Source: Microvirga sp. VF16
Lineage (GTDB): Bacteria; Pseudomonadota; Alphaproteobacteria; Rhizobiales; Beijerinckiaceae
Assembly: GCF_016864375.1 (NCBI RefSeq)
Contig: NZ_CP069358.1
Span: forward strand, 186,001 to 250,000
Direction: 5' to 3'
Length of the DNA: 64,000 nt
Below the pieces are notes generated by a model. It had not been told where the DNA came from. It searched no databases and was given only the letters and a program-made list of their open reading frames with translations. Each line of letters begins with the position of its first letter. The first letter of the stretch is position 1. Position numbers and translations under genes: made by a program. This document shows positions 25,132-35,700 of the stretch, one piece after another.

Positions 25132-25954
25132 TAAACTCGCCATCGGGCTCGGGAAAGCCATCGCCGTCTGCGCGATCCTGATCTGGTCGCTCTTTCCCAT
25201 CGCCTTCATCATCATGTCCGCCTTCAAGCCAGGGCAGGACATCTTCGCGGTGCCCCCGAAGTTTGTGTTCACGCCAACTTGGCACCACTACGGCAAGCTT
25301 TGGTCTGACTGGGGGATGTTCTTCGCTGGGCTCTTCAACAGTACGATCATCACGATTGGTGCAACCGCGCTAGCAATCATGACCAGCACAAGCGCTGGAT
25401 ATGTCTACTCGCGCTACAGCAGCCGCTTCCTAAATGCCAGCGTCCTGTTCCTGATCATCGTGCGTCTCATCCCACCGATTGTCGTGACCTTGCCGCTCTT
25501 CCCGATCATCAATGCGATGGGTCTCAACGACACTCATATCGTCCTGGTTGTGCTCTACGCGACCTTTTTCGTGTCACTTGGAACCGTACTGATGCGGACC
25601 TTCATCGACCAGATCCCACGGGAGCTGGACGAGGCAGCACAAATTGACGGCGCAACTCGTATGACCACGCTGCGCCGGATCATTGTGCCACTCGCAGCGC
25701 CCGGGATCCTCGCGGTCGCCGTCTTTGTCGTGGTGTTCGCGTGGAACGAGTTCCTGTTCGCCTTCATCTTCACGGCAACGAACGCGAAGACAGCGCCGCT
25801 CGTGATCTCGGAGATGATCGGATCGATTGATGGTGTCGACTGGGGCGTACTGTTCGCCGCATCGACCATCCAGCTGATCCCCGTTTTGCTGTTCGTCGTC
25901 CTGATGAACCGATACCTCGTGGCCGGCCTCACGGCCGGCGCGACAAAGGGCTAG
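25121..25954 (+). CDS. Sugar ABC transporter permease (MalG/UgpE type)
   Basis: A 277-residue permease pairing with the preceding gene product to form the membrane channel. Hydrophobic segments begin at about residues 10-32, and the EAA motif is ELDEAAQIDGATRMTTLRRI near residue 170. The C-terminal segments (IQLIPVLLFVVLMNRYLVAGLTAGATKG) end with the AGLTAG sequence usual for MalG-type permeases. The ATG lies inside the end of the upstream gene. The solute-binding protein gene follows after 27 bp. Confidence 0.92.
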   Translation: MRTDKLAIGLGKAIAVCAILIWSLFPIAFIIMSAFKPGQDIFAVPPKFVFTPTWHHYGKLWSDWGMFFAGLFNSTIITIGATALAIMTSTSAGYVYSRYSSRFLNASVLFLIIVRLIPPIVVTLPLFPIINAMGLNDTHIVLVVLYATFFVSLGTVLMRTFIDQIPRELDEAAQIDGATRMTTLRRIIVPLAAPGILAVAVFVVVFAWNEFLFAFIFTATNAKTAPLVISEMIGSIDGVDWGVLFAASTIQLIPVLLFVVLMNRYLVAGLTAGATKG

Positions 25955-25981
25955 TCCAACAAGCTGAAAAGGGAGGAAACC

Positions 25982-27277
25982 ATGTCAGCCAAGTCGTCCA
26001 TGACCATTACACGGCGTCATCTTCTCGGCACAGCACTCGGCGGTGTCGCCATTCTTGCAGCCGGGCGGTCGTTCGCGGCTAGCAAGACACTGAATGTGCT
26101 CAGTCACAAGGTCCATCAAACGGTCCTCGGCTCCGGTGATGGCGACCTCCTCAAGGACTGGCGCTCGGCCAACGATGTCGACATCGCCTGGAGCACCTTC
26201 GACTCCAATCCGCTTCAGGACCGCCTCTTCCGCGAAGCGAGCCTGAATTCCACCGAGTTCAACGTGGGCTATATGATCGACAACCGGCCGACGAGCCAGA
26301 TCGCTGCCATGTTCGAGCCGCTCGACGAGTACCTGAAGAAGGAGCCAATTGAGGCCTTCGACGACATCGCGCCGGGTCTCGTGCAGGGGATGACGGTTGA
26401 CGGCAAGTTGATCGGTATCCCGGTTCGCCACGCCACACAGGGTCTGTTCTACAACGAGGCTCTTCTCGAAGAGCAGGGGATCACTGCACCTCCGTCAACG
26501 CTTGAGGAGTTGGTGGAGCAGGCGCAGAAGCTGACATTTACCTCGAAGAGCGGTACGCGCGTTTCGGGTATGGTTCTGGCGAGCGACCTCGCTGTCTTCC
26601 CGGTGATGTTTGCCCGCGCCTTTGGTGGCGACTTCCTGACCAAGAAGTTTGAGCTGGTCCCGGATTCAGCCGCCATGGAGAAGGGGCTGACAGTTCTCAG
26701 GAACATGTTCGATGCGGGAGCACTGCCCCGTAGTTACGCCACGACCAAGAACGATGATCAGGTCACGTGGATCCAACAGGGCCGTGCGGCCTTTACGGTG
26801 CTGCCCTTCGCGCGGCACGCGCAGCTCAACAATCCGGAGCAGAGCAAGTTCCCCGGAAAGATCAAGGTTATTGAGTTCCCGGTCTCGGCGGCTCTCAAAG
26901 GCAAGACTCCGATGGCCACGGTCGTCGAGTCCTGGGGCATGGTCATCCCGGCGAATTCCCGCGACAAGGACCTGTCCTGGAAGTTCATTCGCGAGGTCTC
27001 AAGCAAGCGGGTGACCCTCGGCATGGCGATCAACGGCAACGGACCGGTGCGGGTATCGACCTACAAGGACGGGTCGTTCGCCGGCAAGAACCCCGTGGCC
27101 GCGGTAGAGGCTGCTGCGCTAGCGAATGCACGCGGGGCATTCCCCCCGTTCCCAGAAGCCGCGCGGGCTCAATCCATCTTCCTCGAAGAGGTGCAACTTG
27201 CGGTGCTTGGCCGTAAGCCGGTTAACGAGGCCATCGCAAGTATCTCGTCTCGCATCAAGCCGCTGCTTCCGACCTGA
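25982..27277 (+). CDS. Extracellular sugar-binding protein, Tat-type signal
   Basis: A 431-residue periplasmic solute-binding protein of the ABC family 1 type, with its own twin-arginine-like signal at about residues 9-33 (ITRRHLLGTALGGVAILAAG) rather than a plain Sec signal. The mature domain contains GIPVRHATQGLFYNEALLEEQGI, the hinge-region signature of sugar-binding proteins. A GGGAGG site precedes the ATG. It completes the binding protein and permeases of the importer. The presence of an FAD oxidoreductase in the same run hints that the ligand is a polyol or sugar acid that is oxidised after entry; that is inference. Confidence 0.9.
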   Translation: MSAKSSMTITRRHLLGTALGGVAILAAGRSFAASKTLNVLSHKVHQTVLGSGDGDLLKDWRSANDVDIAWSTFDSNPLQDRLFREASLNSTEFNVGYMIDNRPTSQIAAMFEPLDEYLKKEPIEAFDDIAPGLVQGMTVDGKLIGIPVRHATQGLFYNEALLEEQGITAPPSTLEELVEQAQKLTFTSKSGTRVSGMVLASDLAVFPVMFARAFGGDFLTKKFELVPDSAAMEKGLTVLRNMFDAGALPRSYATTKNDDQVTWIQQGRAAFTVLPFARHAQLNNPEQSKFPGKIKVIEFPVSAALKGKTPMATVVESWGMVIPANSRDKDLSWKFIREVSSKRVTLGMAINGNGPVRVSTYKDGSFAGKNPVAAVEAAALANARGAFPPFPEAARAQSIFLEEVQLAVLGRKPVNEAIASISSRIKPLLPT

Positions 27278-27292
27278 TCGGTGAATAAAAAA

Positions 27293-27317
27293 CGCCGGGC
27301 GAAGCTCCCGCCCGGCG
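27293..27317. terminator. Strong GC hairpin after the binding-protein gene
   Basis: A perfect 9-bp stem (CGCCGGGCG/CGCCCGGCG, 7-nt loop) lies 15 bp after the stop. On the plus strand no T-run follows; an A-run precedes it, so the intrinsic-terminator layout fits minus-strand transcripts better. For the plus-strand operon it probably limits read-through or protects the abundant binding-protein mRNA 3' end. Confidence 0.55.
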
Positions 27318-27394
27318 CTCGATAGGCGACCTGCATCGCCGCCATCATGGACCGTATGGAAACGCCACGTTCCACTCTGAAAGAGAGGCAATCA

Positions 27395-28831
27395 ATGACG
27401 ACCCAGACAGCCCGTTCCATCCAGGAACCCGCCCGGACGACACCCGTTATTGCTGACTATGACGTTCTCGTCGTTGGCGGTGGTCCAGCCGGGCTTACCT
27501 CCGCCCTTGCCGCCGCCGAAGACGGGCTGCGGGTCGGTCTCATCGAGAGTCGCAGCTTCGTCGGTGGCAACATGACAATCGGATTGCCAGTTCTGGGCTT
27601 CCTGGGTCAAAAGGGCAACCAAATCATTGAAGGTCTTCCGCAAAAGTTCATCGACCGGCTCAAAGCGCGCAGCGGCGCGAGCGAGCATCGGCCATGCCCG
27701 CTGCACATGGGCATCACCCTTGTCGAGCCGGAAGCGGTCAAGACAGTGGCGCTCGAAATGTTGACCGAAGCCGGCGTTGATGTACGGTTTTATACGTTCT
27801 GTGCGGGCGTCGTGATGGACGGCGACAGAATTTGCGGCGTGATCACCGAAAGCAAAAGCGGCCGCGGCGCCATCATGGGCAAGGTCGTCATCGATTGCAC
27901 CGGCGATGCCGATGTAGCGTATCGCGCGGGGGTGCCCTGTGAAAAGGGCAACGAGAACGGCGGCATGCAGCCCCCGACCCTTATGTTCTGCCTAGCAGGT
28001 GTTGACACCGAGAAGCTTCGGATGAGTATTGCCGAACAGCCGAAGGGTGCACGCACCTATCTGACCGATTTCATCCCGGCGGAGTATTTTGGCCAGAACC
28101 ATCAGTTCATCATTGTAGGCCTGCGCGAACTCATCGCGAAAGCGCAGACTGAGATGGGCCTCAAGATCCCCAATGAGCGTACCATCATCATCACGGGCCT
28201 CCGTGAAGGTGAGGTTTGGATCAACATGACCCGGGTGAAGGGGGTCGACGGAACCAGTGCCGAGAGCCTCACCCGAGGCGAGATCGAGGGTCGTCGGCAG
28301 ATCGACGATATTATTACCTATCTGGTGAACTATGTTCCAGGCTTCGAGAAGGCACGCTTCACGAAGACGGCGCCGTTTATTGGCATTCGCGAAACGCGGC
28401 GGATCGTAGGTCAATACGTGATGACGCAGGAAGACGTGCTGGGTTGCCGGCATTTCGATGACGCCATTGCAGTTGCGAGCTACCCCATTGATATCCACCG
28501 TCCGGCGGACGACGGTTGCACGCTGATATGGTGCGGTGACTGCTACGACATTCCGTACCGCTCGCTCATTCCGACCAAGGTGAGTAACCTGATTGTCGCC
28601 GGACGCAGCATCTCCGCCACCCATGAGGCCATGGGCGCCATCCGAGTGATGGCCACCTGCATGGCCATGGGAGAGGCAGCCGGCCGAGCCGCCAAAATCT
28701 CCGTAAGAGGAAACAGAACCCCGGCAGAGATCGACGTTCAGGAACTGCGCAGGCAGCAGATTGAGCACGGCGTTTATTTGCGGACCAGGGACAAGCAGGT
28801 CGGCGAAGCCGCACTTGAAAAGGCTATGTGA
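27395..28831 (+). CDS. FAD-dependent oxidoreductase (FAD_oxidored family)
   Basis: A 478-residue flavoprotein. The FAD-binding motif VLVVGGGPAGLTSALAAAEDG lies near residues 23-43 and GKVVIDCTGDADVAYRAGVP near 180. A C-terminal FAD motif, LIVAGRSISATHEAMGAIRVM, sits near 415. This pattern matches the FAD_oxidored family often placed next to sugar or polyol ABC importers in Hyphomicrobiales, but the substrate is not assignable from sequence. The ATG at 27395 has AGAGAGG upstream; an earlier in-frame ATG lacks a good site. It follows the binding protein across a hairpin and is followed at once by IS6 copy C, so any further genes of the operon may have been lost. Confidence 0.85.
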   Translation: MTTQTARSIQEPARTTPVIADYDVLVVGGGPAGLTSALAAAEDGLRVGLIESRSFVGGNMTIGLPVLGFLGQKGNQIIEGLPQKFIDRLKARSGASEHRPCPLHMGITLVEPEAVKTVALEMLTEAGVDVRFYTFCAGVVMDGDRICGVITESKSGRGAIMGKVVIDCTGDADVAYRAGVPCEKGNENGGMQPPTLMFCLAGVDTEKLRMSIAEQPKGARTYLTDFIPAEYFGQNHQFIIVGLRELIAKAQTEMGLKIPNERTIIITGLREGEVWINMTRVKGVDGTSAESLTRGEIEGRRQIDDIITYLVNYVPGFEKARFTKTAPFIGIRETRRIVGQYVMTQEDVLGCRHFDDAIAVASYPIDIHRPADDGCTLIWCGDCYDIPYRSLIPTKVSNLIVAGRSISATHEAMGAIRVMATCMAMGEAAGRAAKISVRGNRTPAEIDVQELRRQQIEHGVYLRTRDKQVGEAALEKAM

Positions 28832-28863
28832 GCACTGTCCGGCGGCGGCGGATCGCCTTGTTG

Positions 28864-29669
28864 GGCATCGTCAAGTTAACCAGAGGGTGACCGGATCGGG
28901 GCATATGTAAGGGATGAATCCGACCCGTCATCCGCCCGCCACCGCTTCCCGGCTGAGGTGATCAGCCATGCTGTCTGGTTGTACTTCCGGTTTCCCTTGA
29001 GCCTGCGCATGGTCGAGGAGATGCTCGCCGCCCGCAGGATCGGGGTCAATCATGAGACGGTGCGGCAGTGGGCCCTGAAGTTTAGCCAGGAGTTTGCCGC
29101 GCAAATCCGCAGGCGTCTTCCGGCACCGGAAGACAAATGGCACCTTGATGAGGTCGCGATCAGTATTGCAGGTCGGAAGCACTGGCTCTGGCGAGCCGTC
29201 GACCAGCATGGAGTCGTGCTCGATATTCTGGTGCAGAGCCGCCGCAATACAAAAGCCGCCAAGCGTCTGCTGCGCAAGCTGCTCAAGAAGCAAGGTATCA
29301 CACCGCGCGTGATGATCACTGACAAGCTGGCCAGCTACGCCGCCGCGAGAAACAAGGTTATGCCCAGCGTGGAGCATCGCCAGCACAAAGGCTTGAATAA
29401 TCGAGCCGAGAATTCTCATCAGCCGACCCGACGACGCGAACGCATCATGAAGCGCTTCAAATCAGCCGGGCAGGCCCAGCGCTTTCTCTCAATTCATGAT
29501 CAGGTCGCAAACCTCTTCCACCGCACCGCTAACACTACTGCCGCAGAACATCGCACCTCCCGAGCCCAGGCCTTTATGACTTGGGCCGAGGTGACGGGCC
29601 TTGTTGCTGGCTTCTGACCGGCTGATCCCGTGGCGCTCTGTGACGTCAACTCATTAACCTGACGGTGCC
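28864..29669 (+). mobile_element. IS6-family insertion sequence, copy C
   Basis: An 806-bp relative of copy A in the same orientation. The left end GGCATCGTCAAGTTAAC (28864-28880) matches the copy A repeat closely; the right end (29653-29669) is more diverged, with about 13 of 17 positions conserved. The transposase N terminus is damaged. No target duplication is evident. It separates the sugar transporter region from the RHS-type gene. Confidence 0.85.
28914..29617 (+). pseudogene. IS6-family transposase with N-terminal frameshift
   Basis: The expected ATG at 28914 begins MNPTRHPP but soon hits a stop, because the N-terminal coding region is 7 nt shorter than in copy A. The rest of the protein, from FPAEVISHAVWLYFRF on, is intact and very close to copy A (KWHLDEVAISIAGRKHWLW; VMITDKLASYAAA; NNRAENSHQPTRRRE). 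A GTG at 28958 could initiate a version lacking about 17 residues; whether that works is unknown. Copy A could act on this element's ends in trans. Confidence 0.8.
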
Positions 29670-29782
29670 CGCCTGAGCAGCCCGAGCCGAATGGCGGGTT
29701 AGCTGGCCAACCCGTCAGCGCCGCGTCTACAGCATGAGAACCGGCCATGTGAAATTGAGGCATATGCAGGACCACAGTCTGT

Positions 29783-32700
29783 TCAACGGTCTCGCACAAC
29801 ATCGACGGGATAGCCGTGCCGCTTCAGCCACATGTCTTTAAGCCTTTGCCATGGCCCGTATCGTGACAGGCCCAGCTTGGCCTCGATACCGCCGATGTGC
29901 ATTGCAAAATCGTCACCTAGCACCTCTACATGCACATCTATGAATCGCTTAAAAAAGGGCGTTCTTTTGTAGACCTCTGTTCTGACCACGTACCCAGGTC
30001 TACCACTAAGTGCTTGCCGCAATAGATCAGCGATCTCATCGCGAAATGCATTTCCTGCTGTCCTGTTTAGCTGTACCTGGGCAGGCGTAGTGGCACTTAC
30101 TACCCCGCTTGGTGCCCCACGAGGTATGCGAGCCCCTTCTACCATCCCTCCTGCTTGCACAAATGCCTGAGAACCGTATGCGATAGCCTCGCCGATCGCC
30201 TCGACTTTTCCGATCCACCCCCCAGCCAAAGAGGCTCGTGCAGCGGCCTCGCCGGTGAGTTCAGCCAACTCGAATGTTTCGTAAGGCGTTCTCGCCACAC
30301 CCTCAAGGAATGCGGGAATTCCGGTAACAAACCATCCGCCCAATGATCCAGCACGCTCCCAGGCACTCCTCCCCGGCGCGGCCAGTTCGTTCCAATACTC
30401 ACCCTGCCTTCTTTGCCAATAGGGCTCGGGCGCATACCAGCTGTAGGAAACACCAGGAGACCCCGTACTTCCAGATGCCTGATCAGGCTGGGGCCCGGTC
30501 AAACCGCTTGAGCTGCCTCTTCCACCGAACAGCCATTCAGCGGCAGTCCCGATCGCTCCGGCCACAAGACCTGGCCACCATTCCCCACTTGTCGAGGGAG
30601 GGGCGTTGCCCAAACATACCTCGGCCGAAGCCCCGGCACATGGATCAAGTCCAGTTGGGTCGGCGAAGTTCACTGGATCTCCAAACGCGAAAGTGTAAGG
30701 GTTGGCCTGAGACGCTGATCGAGCAATGGTAAGTGGATCTCGCTGAACAAATCGTCCGGTCTGCGGCGTGTACGTGCGATCCCCCAAAAGTGTGATGCCG
30801 AATAGCTCAAGGGTCGCTCCGCGGTTCCAGAGATATTTTGTATAGGTTGCGGTGCCCTCGTCCCCGCTATCACCGTGAATATCGCCGTACGCGCGATAGT
30901 CAACGTGTTGGACGATGCGCCCTTCCTTATCTGTAAACAGCCGATTGGCGCTTGCGTCCCCGTGGTGGTAGAGGACGACCGAACTGTCCCGAGCGCCGCG
31001 CCTTGCTGCTATAATTCCCATTGGCCCGGGGATGCGACGTTCGATGAAAGGCTGCTTGTTAGGGTCGCTGGACTCCGGCTCTCCAAGGATGGAAAACTCC
31101 GATTCTTCAACGAGAGGGCTGCGGCGCCGATCCCGACGCTTTACGCCAGCGGAAGCATTCGTCAAAGTTAACTCTGACACATTGCCAAAGGGATCATCTC
31201 GGATGATGGCGCTAGCTGCACCGTTGCGTGTTTCGACCAACTTTGAGAGAGAGTCGTAGACAAACGTCCGCGCGGAGCCAGCGGTATCCTGAATTCTCGT
31301 GATATTTCCAAGAGCATCGTAGCCATATGTGCAGGAAAGAGAATCTGTTTCAAGGAAAGGAGGTGCTTCAGGATCGTCGGACGAGAAAGGTAGTTGGTCA
31401 CTTCGGCAGAGACGGTCCGGATCCCGAATGTCCTGGATCAGCCTCAATGCAGTAAGCCCAACATGATCATTGATCTTTGCCAAGTTTCCTAACGGATCGT
31501 AGAGAAATGATTCATCGCGAACCACATGGGCCAATGTTCCTCTGATCGTGCGAGCCCTCTCCAGTTGGTTCAAAGCGTTGTAGGCGTAGGTCGTCGTCTC
31601 TGTGATCCCAGCCGTGCCACCTCTTGGAACAATTCGCTCGCTTCTCGCCTTCAGACGATTCAGGCCATCAAACCCAAGGTAGGAGGAGGCGCGGGTATCC
31701 GTTGCATTGGTAATTATCTGCTCCTCTAGCTCTCGACGTCGATTGGGACGGTACGCGAACGTGGCCGTGACACCATTGCCTAGACGGACATCCTGATAGC
31801 GCCCAAATGCATCGATTGCCGCCGCCTGAAAAATGGGCGAGGTCCCGAAGCTGTCCGTCCATGTGACTCCCCGCACCCGCCTCGCACTGTCGTAGGTGTA
31901 ATCCACGGTCTCGAGCTCACCATGCGTATCCGGCAGCCGGAATCCAAGGGCACGAAGCTGTCCAGTGGGTGTATATTTCCGCTCCTCCATGAACTGACGG
32001 TCCGGCTCAAGCGGTCGTACCTGGGAAATGAGAGACAAACGTCCCAGCGAATCGTAGCCAAAGAATGTCTTGTTTCCCTCTTCGCAGGCTTCGGCATCAC
32101 ACGCGTAAGCCATGCGTCCTCGGAGATTGGTCGGCGTCACCGGCACCAAGTGATCAGTGTCACCTGAAGGCAGGTCATAATAATAGTGATAGGTTCTTTG
32201 CGGATCAGACTCTCCGCCGGTGATATGCTCGACCTTAGTCAGGCGATTGAACCCATCAAACGAGTTTCGAACGACGCGGGTTCTTGGTGGCGTTTCGCTG
32301 TCCAGCCAGCTGAACTCGCTGAGATTGCCCTGATTATCGAACGTAAATTTCCGCGCGGAGGCGTTAGGCTGTCGAATTTCGAGCAACTGCCCCAATGAAT
32401 CGTAATTATACGACCAGAGCACAGGTCTGACGCCGGCCACAGACGGCTTCGTCCACCGTCGAACATCTGTCAGATGCCCAAGACGGTTATAGCCATAGTC
32501 AACTAGCCCGAGCCGAATGCCCTCTTTTTCCCGGGATTTCAAAATAATCCGTCCCGTGGCCGTCGAAATCACTTCGTCGTACACGTCGGCCTGTGGACTA
32601 CCTGGAAGAAGCTCGTTTGGGCCTTTGATCTGAATGGCAAGTTGATGATCTCGGAAGCTGTAGCTGAAGCAATGAGGATAGCGATCGAGCGACTCATTCG

Positions 32701-35700
32701 TAAGAGTTGTAAATGCTTGAGGTCCTTCGCCGTCAATCCTGCAGCGAAGGCGATTGTCAGAATAGTAATGGAAGCTTGTGCCATACTGCAGTGAGGGCAT
32801 CTCACCCTGCTCGAATGGTGAAGCCACGAATGTTGGTCGGCCAAGCCCATCATATTCGATGTATTGCGTGACTAGCGTCTTGTCTCCGTAACTGCTTCCT
32901 AAGCCGCGCTCTACGAAGCGGAGGCGGCCCAACTCGTCAAAGTAGGCGGTGGATCGCGTCACATCAGACGGATCCAGTGTGGCACCGACGAGCGTGTCCT
33001 TTGGGATCCAGGTATGAAACTCCTGCTTCCTGATTCTCTTCCCGTTTGCGTCAGCCGGATTGTCATCAAGGTATTCGGTTCTGCTCAAAATGTATTCTCG
33101 GTCACCTGGATTCGGCACAATGGTGAACAAATTAAGCCTGCCGAACTTATCGTAAGATCTTTTTAGCTCAACGCCATTGTAGTCCGTCACACTTCGCAGA
33201 AGAGACGAGATCGGATCATGGCGGAAGCTCGTCATGAGCTCAGTGCCAGCGGATTCTACCATGATCAGATGGGGTGTGAGGCCAAATGCGTCGAAGGCAA
33301 CTGACTGGGTACGCGTGATGCTCTCGTTAGGAGAGATTAGCGATACAACATTGCCGAAATCATCATGGTGTCGAATATCTGCAATAAACTCGGGAGGATT
33401 TAACCTCTCTCCAGTCTGTGCATTGTATCGCTCGACTATGCGGTGGGAGAGGAGACCAGCCTCTACCTTGCCTTCTTCCAGGTGGTCATACCGATATCGA
33501 GTACCGGCATAAGTAACTGCTGGCGGATTGTCCGCAGAGCAGGAGGAGAGAATGCGCGCTGCGTGAACAGCATCGACGATATGCGCTCCGGTTGCGACGC
33601 TAGTCGAATAGGTCAGACTTATACAGAGGTCATCATCGTCGCGCGCTGTATCATTTTCCAGACTAATGAGCAGCGGGCGCCCGAAACCATCAACGTTCAC
33701 GGTGCGCGTCCGCATTTCAGTCGACGCCGACGATGGTGGCGCTTGTGTCCCGGTCCAGGATCGAACTTGTGCGGAATACACAACGCCCGTGTGCCGGCAG
33801 AGCTGGGAATTGGCACCAGCCGGGAACCCGAAGATGTAGGGATGCTCCAGCTCAAAGCATTCGTTCTCGTAAGCGCTCGGGTCGTCGGCTGTGGGCTGGA
33901 GTTGTGCTTGATAATCTACGTGCCGATTGCCATGCCAGCGCGGATCTGTCGGGATGAAGAGACCGACCAGGTCCCAGGGATCTGTCGTAAATCGCCCGTT
34001 GAGGAAGTGGGCGTCTCGAAGCCGACTGACCAGTGCGTAACGGTCGTACCCAGGCGCGACCTCGTCAGCACCCAATGCATCATAGATGGTAGCTGTGCCT
34101 TCTAAGGATTCAACTGGATCAGCAGCATCATCACTCGAATGGGCTGATTTCAATCCTTGAAGGGTCACGTATCGTCGATATCCGGCAAACGTCCAGCGGC
34201 TAAGGAGTGCGTCGTAGCGCAAGCTTGCGTTGCCGTACGCATAGTGGGTCGGCTCGAGCGACGTGCCAAGGGTTCTATCTCCGACTGGTTCGGCGATCAC
34301 CGTTGTCTTGGCTACAACGATTTCAGCGAACGGAACCTGATGTGGTGTATGAGTATCGATCTTTGCGGATCCGTACTCGATCTGTGTCGTTCCTCGATAA
34401 CCGTTGCTGATACTGCGCAGCCGACCCGCATCATGCGCACCTGCTGTAGTGGAGCTCCCGCGCAGCTGAGCAACCTTTAGCTGGCCCGGATCAGCCCATA
34501 TCATGTCCGGTCGGCCGTCACTGTTGATATCAACTAGACCTGCAACGGTTCTCGCGAGTTCTCCATCGCACCGCTCCCGGGTGAGCGACAGTTCGAAGGA
34601 CAGAGCCGAACCGATAAGCTTTGCACCGGTGAAGCCTGAGCCAGTACCAACGCGGATTCGCCATCGAGGAACAAGGTCGTCCTCATCCGGTCCATGGTAG
34701 ACGTAATCAGGAATCCCATCGCCCGTGAGATCCACAAGAGACGAGAGATGTCGACTGTCAAACACCGTCCATGCTGCTCCGGTGCCGCATACCGACGAAC
34801 GCTCACTCCTCATCGACGCGACGCGGCCTGGGATATTCAGCGACGTCGGCACAAAGCCCAAAGGCACACCTTGATTAAGCAGAACGCGGGTAACACCCCC
34901 AGTTAAAGTTTGGTAATAGTCAACGAGGCCATCTCCGTTGACCTCAACGAATCCACACTCCATCCAGGTGCCCCCCTTATCCATGCCGCCTTCGTCGCCT
35001 TCACGCCAGCGCTCCAGACCGCATTCAGCATCGTCAGGGCTCCAGCGATTGAGATCTTGAATGAGAGTGGTTGCAGCATGAGTAAAGCTGGGCGCTGGTC
35101 CTCGAGAGGTGTTATAGTAGACAAAGATGTCATTGTAATCGGTCGACGTGAACGGGCCGTCGCTCGTCGTCGTCGCCGGGCTAAACAGGTCTTCCTTGTA
35201 TTCGCAGTGAGCTATCGTACCGTCGCCGCTAGTCCCCAACCTCCGCTCGAGTTCTTCCGCCGTGGGGCACTCTTCCGACCGGTTATCAAAGACATTTACC
35301 TGCGGCGGAATCCTGCTGAGCACAAAATCCGGATGACTGTCCCCGTTGACGTCAAGCAGTTTCCACTCAGTGATTGTCTTACCGTCACGCGGGATACTTG
35401 CCGGATTCGTGGGTTCAGGGGGAGGTAAGCCGGGGCTCTCAGGAGGAGGCCAGTTTGGGCAATCCGCCCGGTGCAAGTGCCAGTCAGTGAGGTGGTACTC
35501 GTAGCAATACTTGAGCCAGATGTCCTTGTGAGTTCGCGCTCGAGATAGCGGCAGAAAATCAGATTCGAATTCATAGCCGAGGGTCTTCAGTTTAGTTCGA
35601 ATATGAGCGATGTACACGTGACGCTTCTGCCACTCTATTGCTTCTGGCCCTTCGCCTGGTTCGGGGGTGTTGAGGAACAGGTACCAATTGTCCTTGTCCT

